Source: Macrocybe gigantea
Taxonomy: Eukaryota > Basidiomycota > Agaricomycetes > Agaricales > Callistosporiaceae
NCBI GenBank assembly: GCA_011319805.1
Contig: SJRY01000143.1
Location: 1 to 64,000 of the forward strand
Length of the DNA stretch: 64,000 nucleotides
Direction: 5' to 3'
Every line of letters begins with the position of its first letter. Positions within the stretch are counted from its first letter, which is position 1. The notes under the pieces were generated by a model. That model was given only the letters and a program-made list of their open reading frames with translations. It had not been told where the DNA came from and ran no database searches. Of the stretch, positions 55,295-64,000 are shown piece after piece. A program made the position numbers and the translations under genes.

Positions 55295-57728
55295 TCAAAA
55301 CTTTGCATAGGATAAGACAGCGAATAACAATGCGCATTCGTAGACGGGAAATCGTTGGGCACGTAGATGGATGAAAAACCAGTCGTAACACGCATTGGGT
55401 CGTTCTCTTAATCGTTCAGTCCATCGGCTCAGACGCCGACGACTCGCTGGGCGCTCTGGTAAGCAGACTTGGCGGCGTGCCACAGAAGTCGTGTCCTTGC
55501 CATTTATACCGTCGCGCAGTGTCGGTGGAGGAGTCGTGGCCGAATTGTCGACAGGCGTAACGTTGCCATCGGGCACCACCGCCCCGTTTGCGCCTGCTCC
55601 TGACACCGGCGCTACCATGCTCGGCGCCCTGCTCGTAAGCGCCGGGGAGGCAAGGCTCCCCGAGGACGGCAGCGACGAGGACGACGGCGTGGGCGGGTAT
55701 ACAGTCATGCCCATGCTGCTTAGCGCCTGAATCGTGCCCTCAAGCTTGCGCACCTCCTTCCTCTCTTTTTTATCCTTCTCCGCGCGGAGCCGCTCCTGCT
55801 TCTGCGCCTCCTTCTCTGCGCGGTCACTTAGCTCCTTCTCCACCCACGCGCACACGCCCTCGACGGCGCCGTGCGGGTCCTTCTTGCATGAAAGGAGGTA
55901 CCCCTGCAGCTCCGCGACGGAGAAACGGTCTTCTGGTATGTGTGACGCGAACTGTGACGCGAGGAGCTCGACGGTTGTCTGAGCGTCATGTTTTTCAAAC
56001 TCTGGAGATGGCGGGTTTTTCCGCAAGTCTGCTTCTCGTTCGGCGGCTCGCTTGCGGCACAGCTCTGCGTAGAACCGAGCAAAGAGGGACGCAGCCTGGG
56101 CAGGCGTCGCTAGCTTGTACCGGATCCTTTTGTCGATTCTTCCAGGGCGGATCAGCGCCGGGTCCAGATTCTCCATGTAATTCGTCTACCCGCATAAAGT
56201 CAACAATCAATTCATGAATAGCTCCATGACTCCTCCAGACAAGCGTTGATCGATACTCACGGTCGCAAAGAATAATTTGCCTTCCTCACTTCCTACACCA
56301 TCAAGGACGTTCAACAATCCTGATAATGTCACGGCGGATCTCTGCGAACTGCCCATGTATCTACTCGTGACCATGCCAGGGTAGCGCGGCATGGGGGGCA
56401 AGGGCTCTTCGGCATTGTCGTCCGGGGAGGGGAAAGCGCAATCGATGTCCTCGATAAGAAGAATGGAGCCTTTTGGAATTGAAGAGGCCGCCTTTTGTAG
56501 GAAGGAGTCGTCGACGCTATTAATATTAAAGCCAAGTCAAAGGTGGACTAACTGGGGATAATTCAAAAGGGCGACGTACAATGATGCGGATAGAGATAAC
56601 GAATATATTTCTAGCCCCAGTTCGCCGGCCTGTCTGTGGGTTTGGAATCCAAAAATATTGGAACGGACGAGTGCATCACTCACAAGGGCATATATAGTGG
56701 AAGCTGGGGGACGACGTTAGCGAAAAGAGGAACAAAAAAAAAGAGAAGTAAGATACGAACTTTTGCCTGTGCCTGGAGGACCGTAAAGAAGGTAACCTCT
56801 TCTATAAGGAATTCCTGCTTCGATGTACCAATTTTCTGCGTCGATGAATTCCCGGGCATCTTTTACCAACGAATCTATAACGCCATCTAACAAAATGATA
56901 GAACTCAGTGGCCTTCTAGCCTTGTGCTTCACGTTGCTCCAAACGAAATCAGGACCGTATGAAGGCTGCAGTATATGAGAAAAAGGATGTGCTACAGTCA
57001 GAACACGTACGTACCATGTCAGCGATATGGACGGTAACGTTTGGACGGGTGATTTCGATATAACGGAGTCGCGCTTCTTCTACGAGCTGAGAAAGGGCAG
57101 ACAAATTACGCGTGTATATCCTATACCAAATCTTCGGCGCTTGGCTCATCCAACTGCTCGAAAACGACGTACGAAACATAAATGGTCGCAAGATTGCCAG
57201 AATTGTGATCAATCATGAATGTAGTGCTCTTGCTTCTTTTGATTTCGACCCAGTAGCCCTTCCATCGAAAGAGCTGCGGGGACTCGTACGTAGGCACGTA
57301 TTCCGCGTTCTCGCCGATTTCAGCCTTCGGTTCCGTCTTGATGCTCCATTTGCGCTGGGAGCTCTTGGCATTGACTTTAAAGTCGTTAGACCGACGCCAG
57401 ACTTTTTCTTCCGTCTGGGGAGGGTGGGTGGTGAAGCGACGAAAGAACAAGTAGACGAAAGCATACCAAGAACAGCACGATCCACTCGTATGCGGGATCC
57501 CCTTCATCGAACCTAGCCGAGAGGTAGAGCTCTAGACGACGACTCGCATGATCAGAACGATGGAGAAAGAGCGAGCGCCCAATGAATTCGCTCACGGAAT
57601 TTGAGGCGCTCGATCAACCATTGACACAACCTGCGTCCTGTCTCAATTATTGACCCTATAACGAGGAGCTGAATGCTGCTGAAGAGATTGCTTCCAGAAA
57701 AAAGGGAGGCAAGGAAGGAGAGGCTCAT
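55295..57728 (-). CDS. Bcs1-like mitochondrial AAA ATPase
   Basis: A minus-strand gene starting at 57728 ([20 protein letters not shown]), where a membrane segment precedes a BCS1 N domain ([59 protein letters not shown]). The AAA module follows: [18 protein letters not shown] with the Walker A lysine, then TSTIYAL, Walker B in [35 protein letters not shown], and the arginine-finger region [16 protein letters not shown]. The long C-terminal tail is Lys/Glu-rich ([17 protein letters not shown]) and then Ser/Pro-rich. Bcs1 translocates the folded Rieske protein across the inner membrane during complex III assembly. Fungi often have several Bcs1-like paralogs, and the long tail here suggests this may be one of them. 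The last exon end is not certain. Confidence 0.87.
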
Positions 57729-58086
57729 GACACGAGTGAAGGAGAGGTTGCTCCAAAAAGCGCCCTGCTGCGAAGGGTCGTGACCGTCGTCTGAGTCGTC
57801 CAGCCTGGGTCATGAGCTATCTTCAGCAATATGTCGAGACAAGGAGGTATTATGCAGGCCTACCCAGAGAAAAATCTTCTACGTCGCCTGTACATAGATA
57901 ACATCTGCGACAAAGCCGCCACAGACCATTTTTGAGACCGAACCAACGAAGAACTTATTTGTATTTGTTTGGCTTGGTGTAAGCCTTTAGTTCGCACCAA
58001 AATCACACCTTACAACAGTGTCCTTTGATTTGAATTTGTACAAGAATAATCACACCATCTCGTGTAAGTGGAAACATTTCTGTCCC
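57729..58086. other. Intergenic, 358 bp
   Basis: Upstream of the Bcs1-like gene and downstream of the MDR reductase, both on the minus strand. No gene was seen. Confidence 0.5.
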
Positions 58087-59367
58087 CTAGGCAGCCTGAG
58101 GCTGCGCAATAAGTTTGGTGCAAGACACCTTGCCCGTTCCAAGTCGTTCGAGACCCTCTGCCACGCCCTCCAAGCCATTCTTCAGGATCTCGACTTTGGT
58201 CGGCTATTGCATCCACACAACACGTTAGCATCCCCTCACCGCCATAATAAAAAAGGCCCGAAAATGACCGTCATCTCACCTTGATCGCGCCTTCCTCCAA
58301 CCACTCGGCGAGCTTGCCGTACATGGCCACGCAGAGTTCACGCGTGTGCGGCAAGGTGGGCATGGCAAAGACGTGGATGATCTCCTTGCCGTCCGCCTTG
58401 GTCACCTCGGGATTGAGCACGACGACGAGCTGGCCGCGTGGGGCGAGGATTCCATACGCCGCTTTTTGGGTCTCCGCCGTCGACACGGCGTCGTACACGA
58501 TCTCGAACGGCGCCGAAGTGATCTTTCTGATTTCCGCAGGGAGAGAGCTAAGCGGCAGGTTGCGATCCACAACGTGTGTCGCGCCGAGCGACTTGAGGTA
58601 AGCGGTGTGCTTGGGAGACGCAGTGGTGATAATGGGCGAGAAGCCCGACATTTTGGCGAGTTGGATCACTGAGAGGCCAAAAGTGAGTGATGAGATGCGC
58701 CTGCAATAAAGTGATGGCTGCTGGCAGGCTTACCGAATTGGCCCACAGTAGTGGCACCACCGATGACGAGCAGAGGTTTTCCGGCATAGATCCCTCTGGC
58801 CGAGTTTTCCAGAGGCGGTGTGTAACCCGCGCCGTAGGGCTTGGTGTTGTACAAGCCGAGGAAACCGGCTGTGACACAGACCGGAATAGACGCGACGGCT
58901 TCGAAGGAGAGATGGTTAGGTATCTAGAGAGTGCGCAAAGATCAGCTGGGGACTAGGGTACATCTTCGAAGCACCCACCTTCGAGACTGTCGCGGCTGTG
59001 ATGAGGTTGTATTGTTGGTAGCTGGCTCTGTCGTTTGCCCACGCGCCTTGATAGAACCTGAGCAGGGACGCATTAATAGTCAGTCAAAGATCGCGGCGCA
59101 CGAAACCTACACTCGATCGCCTTTCGCAAAGGTCGTCACTCCCTGGCCGACCTCTTCGACGATGCCGGCGGTGTCGGTACCGATAATCGCAGGGTAGTTC
59201 TCGATGAAGATGCCCCACTTCTGGATGCTGTAGTCCACCGGGTTGAGGCCCACCGCTTGTATCTTGACCAAAAGCTCGCCAGGGCCTGGCTTGGGCGTCT
59301 CGTTCTGGCCAGTGACGAAGTTGCCACATTTGGAATCGAGGTAGAGGGCTTTGTGCGACGGGGCCAT
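58087..59367 (-). CDS. Zinc-type alcohol dehydrogenase-like (MDR) reductase, TOXD-like
   Basis: Five exons (59367-59111, 59057-58979, 58923-58734, 58668-58280, 58203-58087) encode 343 residues in a clean frame. The GroES-like N-terminal part has PKPGPGELLVKIQAVGLNPV and GTDTAGIVEEVGQGV. The Rossmann part has LLVIGGATTVGQFVIQLAK and SLGATHVVDRN, which bind NADPH. The catalytic zinc and structural zinc cysteine clusters of true alcohol dehydrogenases are not seen, as in the enoyl-reductase branch of the family. Some relatives serve in polyketide pathways, but no polyketide synthase lies nearby, so a general oxidoreductase role is more likely. A 3' duplicate lies at 53985-54480. Confidence 0.88.
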
Positions 59368-60144
59368 GTTCTGTTTTGGGTGATGGAGGAGGTGCAGCAG
59401 CACTTGTTCCTATTTATTCGTTCTGCGACACCCCAATACATGACTGCAAAGCCTGAAGGCGCAATGAAGAGGTTAATCAGCATAGCGCTCGTCTCTGTAA
59501 GCTGAAGACAAGATGCTTACCAAGTTCAGCTCATAGTAGGTTAATGCGGTGTTCGTAGTTGTCAAACTCGACACTCCAGGAACAGCATCGACGGTTGCCA
59601 GCGTTCGAAGGTTGTTTAAGGGAATGACCACTGCCAATGAACCGGAGTAGAACACGTTTATGTCCTCGAAAATGAAAACGAGCGCTGTAATGAATCAAGT
59701 GCTAAAATTATCAAAGGGCGGGGAAGAGTTGGGGTGGCTTGATGGACGTTTGGACGCTGTTACTTTGATTGGGACCACTACCAATCGGGTGGGAGGGGAA
59801 CAGACCTCTCAGGCCCTGCGTCGTGGTTATCGCCCAAGTAGTGCATTTTTCGATTTTCATCAAGATTGCGGTGCGTACAGATGCAAAGAGGTAACCTGAA
59901 CTCGTCCGCGTTCCTTAGAGAGGGTGCGTATAGCATGAATTGGAGCATAACACGAAGTCCGTAGCGTGATTTCTGCAGCAACTCCGTCTATCATAAAGCA
60001 TAAAGGCAAGAGACATTACGAGGTATAGGTAATATGCAATAAGTGTTCTGTACATGGGCGCGTCAGTGTCGCATACTCTGGTTGGGAAACAGCAGAAAAG
60101 ACGCACATTCTAGGAAGGTCGCACCCGTCGTCCCGTCCAGGCGG
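59368..60144. other. Intergenic, no gene seen
   Basis: Promoter side of the MDR reductase (minus) and 3' side of the serine palmitoyltransferase subunit gene (minus). Only short frames. Confidence 0.45.
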
Positions 60145-60565
60145 TCAAAGCTCCTTCATCAGCGACAGCGTATCGTTGCTCGCCGATTCGCCAAAGCCGA
60201 GCCACTGCCAAAGCAGCCTCAAGTCGCCCTCCTGACCCCACAGATAGTACATCGCGCGGCGCTGCATAACAACGAGGTTATGCGGCAGGTACTTGACGAT
60301 CCCGGTCACGAGGAGGAACAGAATGACGGCAAAGATGGTGACTGACAGACGAGCGGTGAGCATTTCGCGTTTTCTTTGGAGAGAAACAAAAAACAGCCAG
60401 ACTTAAGATGAGCTTTTCCCAAGGTTCAAGCATGTTGAGGCAGAAAGTGGTCTCCCACCAAATTTGCTGGCGCCATAAGATGTAGGCGAACTTGCCTTTC
60501 GGTATATGAGCTAGATGACGGCGTGGTTTCGGAGGCGGCATGTCGGGGGTAATGATGAGGGCCAT
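60145..60565 (-). CDS. Serine palmitoyltransferase small subunit (SPT_ssu-like)
   Basis: Two exons, 60565-60403 and 60341-60145, with a 61-nt GT-AG intron, encode 119 residues. After a proline/basic N-terminus (MPPPKPRRHLAHIPKGKF) comes the family hallmark QIWWETTFCLNMLEPWEK. A membrane segment (TIFAVILFLLVTGIVKYLP) and a C-terminal amphipathic part (VMQRRAMYYLWGQE) follow. The tyrosine/leucine-rich segment ending LEPWE, then a membrane helix and a proline, is the pattern of small activating subunits of serine palmitoyltransferase. That enzyme makes the first sphingolipid precursor in the ER. The join was chosen because it keeps the membrane helix in frame; a nearer AG at 60373 would give a 29-nt intron and lose it. 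Confidence 0.82.
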
Positions 60566-60682
60566 GGCGACGTTTGGTCAAACGGCGTGGTCGTCGAGCA
60601 AAACCCACAACTGCAATCTTACGTAACAGCAGCGCAATAAAAAGTGGTATGAAAAATTGACATTGTGATGAAAGAATGCGAG

Positions 60683-61928
60683 TTATGCAAGACGTTTAGC
60701 TTTCAAAAGTTTCATCTCCCTGCGCAGTTGCGGATTGAAGCTCTCCGTGTCCTCGATCAGCGCCAGCGCGCGGTCCTCGGGGCGTCGCGCCATCCGCGAC
60801 TGACTCCGGACCCTCGGCCTGCGCTGCGCATACCACTCCCAAGCGTACCGCACGACATCACCATCCGCATCATACGGCGTCGGTATCTCCGAGTATCCGG
60901 GGCGCGCCGTCGGATGGCGCACATAAATAGCAGAACAGGTCGGGAAGGACGGCTCGATGTACGGGGGGATGAACAGCCACGGCGCCGCGTATTTCGGGAG
61001 GTAGAACGGCGTCAGTGGGTGCTCTGACTCGTCCTCGACGTCTGCAGGCCTGGGCAGGTTCAAGGCGTGCTTTCGCTCTTCTATTTCGTCTAGGCGTGCC
61101 TGGGCCTCCGTGGAAGCTTCGGCGGCTTCGTCAGACGCAGCAGCGGCCTTCAGCGCGGCGGTCTCTGCCGCCTTGGCAGCCTTGGCCACCTTCTTGTCGT
61201 AGTCGTTCACATCGTCGTACTGGTCGTTTGGCGGAGGCTTGAAGAACCGGATCGCGCTCGGGTTGACAGAGACCATATCGCCCGGCGCCAGTCTCGTATT
61301 CGCATTTTGGTGCTGAGCATGAGCATGGGTACGGTCAGACAGGAACGAGAACATCTGAGCGTGCGACAGAACGCACCTTTTTGCCGTTCAACAAGACGTC
61401 TCCGTGGATGACCAGGCGACGGGCCTCATACACGCTGTGCGCAAAACAGCAGCGAAAGATGAAGACGTCTATCCGCCTCTCGACCTCTGCAAACATCAAG
61501 CTTCCGACGGGGGCCATGCCCTTCTGCTCGAGCTCCTTCTCGAGGTCCTTCTCCTTCTGCTTCCGCCTGGCAAACTCCTCCAGCGAGCTCTTGTCGTCGA
61601 ACACCTGCCTGCGCGGACGCACGTCAGGCAGCGTCTCGGGGAGGTACCACCGCTTGAAGATCTTTTCGTTGATGTAGTCCCCGTGGTACGCGCGCACGAC
61701 CGCTTTGGCCTTCCATCGGCGTTGAAAGAGCGTGGAAGAGGCGCTCCGGAAGGAGATTTCTCTCGACTTGTCCCCTACCGTCCGTGTGTATAGATTGTAA
61801 AGGTTTTTGGGCGACCAGCTCTACAGTGTCCGTGGATTGTTGACCGGGATGTCAAAGTGCAAGAACGGAATTGAACGCACCATGCGAGGCAGAGCCCGCT
61901 TCATGTTGAAGACACCAACGTCCCGCAT
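60683..61928 (-). CDS. NAM9: Mitochondrial small-subunit ribosomal protein uS4m
   Basis: Three exons (61928-61881, 61820-61377, 61312-60683) encode 373 residues without any frame problem. The N-terminus MKRALPRMSWSPKNLYNL, preceded by eight residues from the first ATG, is typical of the fungal Nam9 family. RAYHGDYINEKIFKRWYLPE follows. The S4 RNA-binding domain has MFAEVERRIDVFIFRCCFAH and ARRLVIHGDVLLNGKKHQN, with RLAPGDMVSVNPSAIRFF. An alanine/lysine-rich helix (KKVAKAAKAAETAALKAAAA) is inserted. The C-terminal part has PYIEPSFPTCSAIYVRHPT. The protein binds 15S rRNA early in mitoribosome assembly. Confidence 0.93.
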
Positions 61929-62045
61929 GTTGAAGCAAGTCCACGTCCAAACAGCGCTCGTGCAAATTTTTCAAAACACCTTCCAAATTTGGCACTGCAA
62001 CGCATACACGGATTTTTTGACAAAATGCGAACAACATTTTAAATT

Positions 62046-62664
62046 TTAGGCCCTATAACCAACCCGCGCACACGCCAACCAGAACTCGGACCCGCCTTCA
62101 GCGCACCAACCGAGCGGACCGAGATCGCATTCCGCGCACGCAAGGAGCTTCATCTTCGGACCTGGATCTCCAAAACACTTCAGCACACCGTTTTTAATGA
62201 TTCGTACCTCAGCTCACCAGAACCAGATTGAGATTGAGGCTGCACGGGCTTGGAGAACCCGACGTTCTCAAACTGCATCGGGCTCGGCGTCACGAGCCAC
62301 CAATGCGTCGTCTCTGGCGGCCTCGGCAGCTGTGCCAGGACGGCTCGAGATGGATAATCGACTGGCTCCATCTACCGCACGTGAGTACGGTACACCACCA
62401 GGATGTGAGCGCGCTCACCTGCACGCTGGCACGCTCGACCCACTTGGCGACACCGCGCTTGAGGATGACGCTCCCGCATCCCGCACGGGGACACAGCAGG
62501 TCATACTTGTTCTGCGACGACGCCCTGCCTTCGCAGCCCCGGTTCCTTCATCGGATGCGCCCTCGACGACGTCCAGCACGCCGCCCGGGAACGCAGAGAG
62601 AGGTTTCGCGACGGGGCGCGGCGGAGCTGGAGGCGGAGAGGGCCTCCCATAGCCCGGCTGGCAT
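62046..62664 (-). CDS. Mss4/Dss4-like zinc protein; 5' end unresolved
   Basis: Clear exons are 62419 and upstream, 62371-62218 and 62161-62046. They contain KYDLLCPRAGCGSVILKRGV (first CxxxxC zinc pair), TTHWWLVTPSPMQFENVGFS, KLLACAECDLGPLGWCAEGG (second zinc pair) and the end LACARVGYRA. Mss4/Dss4 proteins bind nucleotide-free Rab GTPases and act as exchange factors or chaperones in secretion. The first exon is unclear. A start at 62664 (MPAGLWEALSASSS) is in the frame of the upstream acetyltransferase, but a TGA at 62548 interrupts that frame before the zinc motif. A third reading (PLSAFPGGVLDVVEGASDEG) looks coding in another frame. So a small intron across the TGA, or a pair of base errors, is needed. 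Confidence 0.75.
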
Positions 62665-63488
62665 GGCGGAGAAGGGCGGCGCGGCAGATGACGACTCGGG
62701 GTTGACTTGTGCTGGCGGGAGGTTATGCGCAAGCTCGCTACGCTTCTGCGCTTCTGAATCCAATATTGCGGGGGGCACAGAGGCAGATGTGGACGAGGCT
62801 GCACCAGGGAGGACCCTGACCATCTCGAACCAAGGCTCAGACCCATGCTCGACGGGGCTCTTGCCGACCCAAGCAAACCCAGCGCGCTCGTAGAACGGCC
62901 GGAGGTTTTCATGAGTGATGAGCAAGATGCGCTCATACTGCGCGGCCTCTGGCGGCACCTCTGCCTGCGTCGCCGCATCCTCCACCGCCTCTGCCTCTGC
63001 CTCCAGCCTCCTCACGTACTCCCTCAACATCGCCAGCCCTACGCCGCGCCGCCTGTATTGCGGCGCGACGCACACCGAATGGATGCAGACGGACGCGCCC
63101 GCGGGGTCGTGTGCGGACATGGACGCCTTGGTGAGATGCGCGCCGCTCGCGAGTGTCGAGCAGACGTAGCCGATGAGCTCCCGCGGGCCAGCGTGCGCTG
63201 AGACCTTCCTGAGGTAGGCGCCGAGGAAGAGGCGAGGCGCGTTGCACTGACGGTATCTGGGTCTAGTGAGCGAGACGAGCGCGTGAGAGTGAAAGAAGAT
63301 GCGCACTTGAATGCGTCCAACGTGGCTGCTTCGTCGCCGGGATATCCTGTCGAATCACCGTTTTAGACAGATAAGCTGATATAGCCCTTTGGCGATAATC
63401 GAGAGATACCTTGCTGTTCGATCAGAAGCGCATTTTCAAGCTCGCCTTTTTGAATCCAGTCGTACTCTATGGCTAATGGGTCCGGCAT
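62548..63488 (-). CDS. GNAT acetyltransferase, AANAT/Paa1-like
   Basis: Exons 63488-63410, 63346-63307 and 63256-62548 encode 275 residues in a clean frame. MPDPLAIEYDWIQKGELENA is followed by GYPGDEAATLDAFKYRQC and NAPRLFLGAYL. The acetyl-CoA-binding core of the GNAT fold is ELIGYVCSTL, SVCIHSVCVAPQYRRRGVGL (the Q/RxxGxG/A-type loop) and ILLITHENLRPFYERAGFAW. Fungal relatives of arylalkylamine or polyamine N-acetyltransferase have this layout, so an amine substrate is likely but not proven. The last 80 or so residues are a low-complexity extension (ASSTSASVPPAILD) that runs into the likely start of the Mss4-like protein in the same frame. Only the TGA at 62548 separates the two. Confidence 0.85.
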
Positions 63489-63624
63489 CGAGGATATCGA
63501 CCAGTAGCAATGTGGCAAGGAAGAGAGTGGCGTTGGTCACGTTCAAATCCAGCAATTGATTTGAAACTACAGTTCATAGCATCGCGGAGGGGCGATTATC
63601 AGATACTGTCAGCTGCGCACCTCC
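63489..63624. promoter_or_regulatory. Short divergent promoter region
   Basis: 136 bp separate the start codons of the acetyltransferase (minus) and the next gene (plus). Both are probably driven from this shared region. No clear TATA box was seen. Confidence 0.4.
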
Positions 63625-64000
63625 ATGTCCGAGTACGACCCGCCCAGCATCGATGCGGACGACGTCCGCCGTCTTGTTGAACAGCATCTGTCCGCGTTCG
63701 ACGCCGCGACGGTGCGCAACCTGCGCGCGCTCGAGAACCGCGGCTTCAGGCAAGTCCACAGCTGGCCTCCCTCGTTCCAAATTACTTACCGACCCCATAG
63801 CCACGATCCGCACACACGGTCGTACGTGTTCGACCTCGACGCCGCTGCAGAAGCTAATGACGCCCCTGCGCCGCATGCGTGCTTCTTGACGCTCTCCCAA
63901 CGACGGGAGCAGCCCGCGGACGAAGCGGCGTGCCACCCGCATCCGCTCGCGCTCGTCTCGGAGCTCATCCACGCCATCCGGTCGCACACCGAGATACCCA
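63625..64000 (+). CDS. Unidentified protein, N-terminal part, cut by the window edge
   Basis: Exon 1 (63625-63749) reads MSEYDPPSIDADDVRRLVEQ and VRNLRALENRGF. It is joined to exon 2 from 63801 (HDPHTRSYVFDLDAA). The intron (63750-63800) begins GCAAGT and ends ATAG, a GC-AG intron; no GT donor nearby keeps the frame. Exon 2 continues open to the window end (ALVSELIHAIRSHTEIP). The last part is reminiscent of N-terminal regions of fungal APH-type phosphotransferases, but this is weak. No catalytic motif lies inside the window. Confidence 0.6.
   Translation, partial: MSEYDPPSIDADDVRRLVEQHLSAFDAATVRNLRALENRGFRQVHSWPPSFQITYRPHSHDPHTRSYVFDLDAAAEANDAPAPHACFLTLSQRREQPADEAACHPHPLALVSELIHAIRSHTEIP

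Noticed and set aside
57729..59367. The TOXD-like reductase could mark a secondary-metabolite gene cluster.
   Set aside because: No polyketide synthase, peptide synthetase, terpene synthase or cluster regulator was seen within the window; its neighbours are housekeeping genes.
60342..60402. An apparent frame break in the serine palmitoyltransferase small subunit gene.
   Set aside because: It came from choosing a too-near acceptor at 60373. Using the acceptor at 60342 gives a 61-nt intron and a clean 119-residue protein.
63257..63306. An apparent frame break in the GNAT acetyltransferase at exon 3.
   Set aside because: The acceptor before ATACCGTCAG at 63256 restores the frame (DAFKYRQC), so the gene is intact there.
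1..64000. CRISPR arrays, prokaryotic operons, rRNA or tRNA genes.
   Set aside because: The gene structure is eukaryotic with spliceosomal introns; no spaced direct-repeat array or tRNA/rRNA-like sequence was recognised by eye. A tRNA scan was not run.

Overview
The window looks like nuclear DNA of a filamentous basidiomycete, probably a mushroom-forming Agaricomycete. Genes are packed on both strands and carry many GT-AG introns of about 40-60 nt. The protein set is fungal: gamma-tubulin complex protein, external NADH dehydrogenase, Bcs1-type AAA ATPase, mitoribosomal uS4m and a serine palmitoyltransferase small subunit. The mobile elements are types common in mushroom genomes: chromoviral Ty3 elements, a MULE and DDE transposases of the HDESIF / PKFHCELN type. 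All assignments come from reading the sequence by eye; no database search was run.

Left block (1-8.7 kb): a CUE-domain ER protein (minus), a GCP2/Spc97-type gamma-tubulin complex gene (minus), a relic of a kinase-like gene, a small secreted cysteine-rich/proline-rich protein (copy A) and the start of a cytochrome-b5-like (Dap1/MAPR) gene. Transposon island (8.7 to about 37 kb): a 6.0-kb MULE sits inside exon 2 of that Dap1 copy, with an 8-bp target duplication and TIRs of roughly 58 bp. It is followed by a broken DDE transposase carrying a solo LTR, then two almost identical chromoviral LTR retrotransposons in opposite orientation around a 2-kb fragment of another gypsy element, then a second, nearly intact DDE transposase. 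Middle block (37-47.6 kb): a direct copy of the left block. It holds a truncated secreted-protein copy D, copy C, the 5' half of GCP2, the kinase relic, copy B, an intact Dap1 gene and a relic copy E. This is a tandemly expanded secreted-protein locus split by the island.

Right block (47.6-64 kb), mostly housekeeping: external NADH dehydrogenase (+), a ferric-reductase-like gene with several frame breaks (+), a 3' fragment of a zinc-type (MDR) reductase (minus), Bcs1-like ATPase (minus), the complete MDR reductase (minus), serine palmitoyltransferase small subunit (minus), uS4m/Nam9 (minus), Mss4-like protein and a GNAT acetyltransferase sharing one reading frame (minus), and the start of an unidentified gene (+) cut by the window edge.

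Two themes run through the window. First, the locus of paralogous secreted proteins has grown by segmental duplication, and its promoters, introns and 3' ends are still recognisable in copies and relics. Second, many conserved genes have single-base losses (CUE gene, both GCP2 copies, ferric reductase) while others (NADH dehydrogenase, uS4m, MDR reductase, Dap1 copy B) read cleanly. Those losses could be real decay or residual assembly indels, and raw reads would decide.
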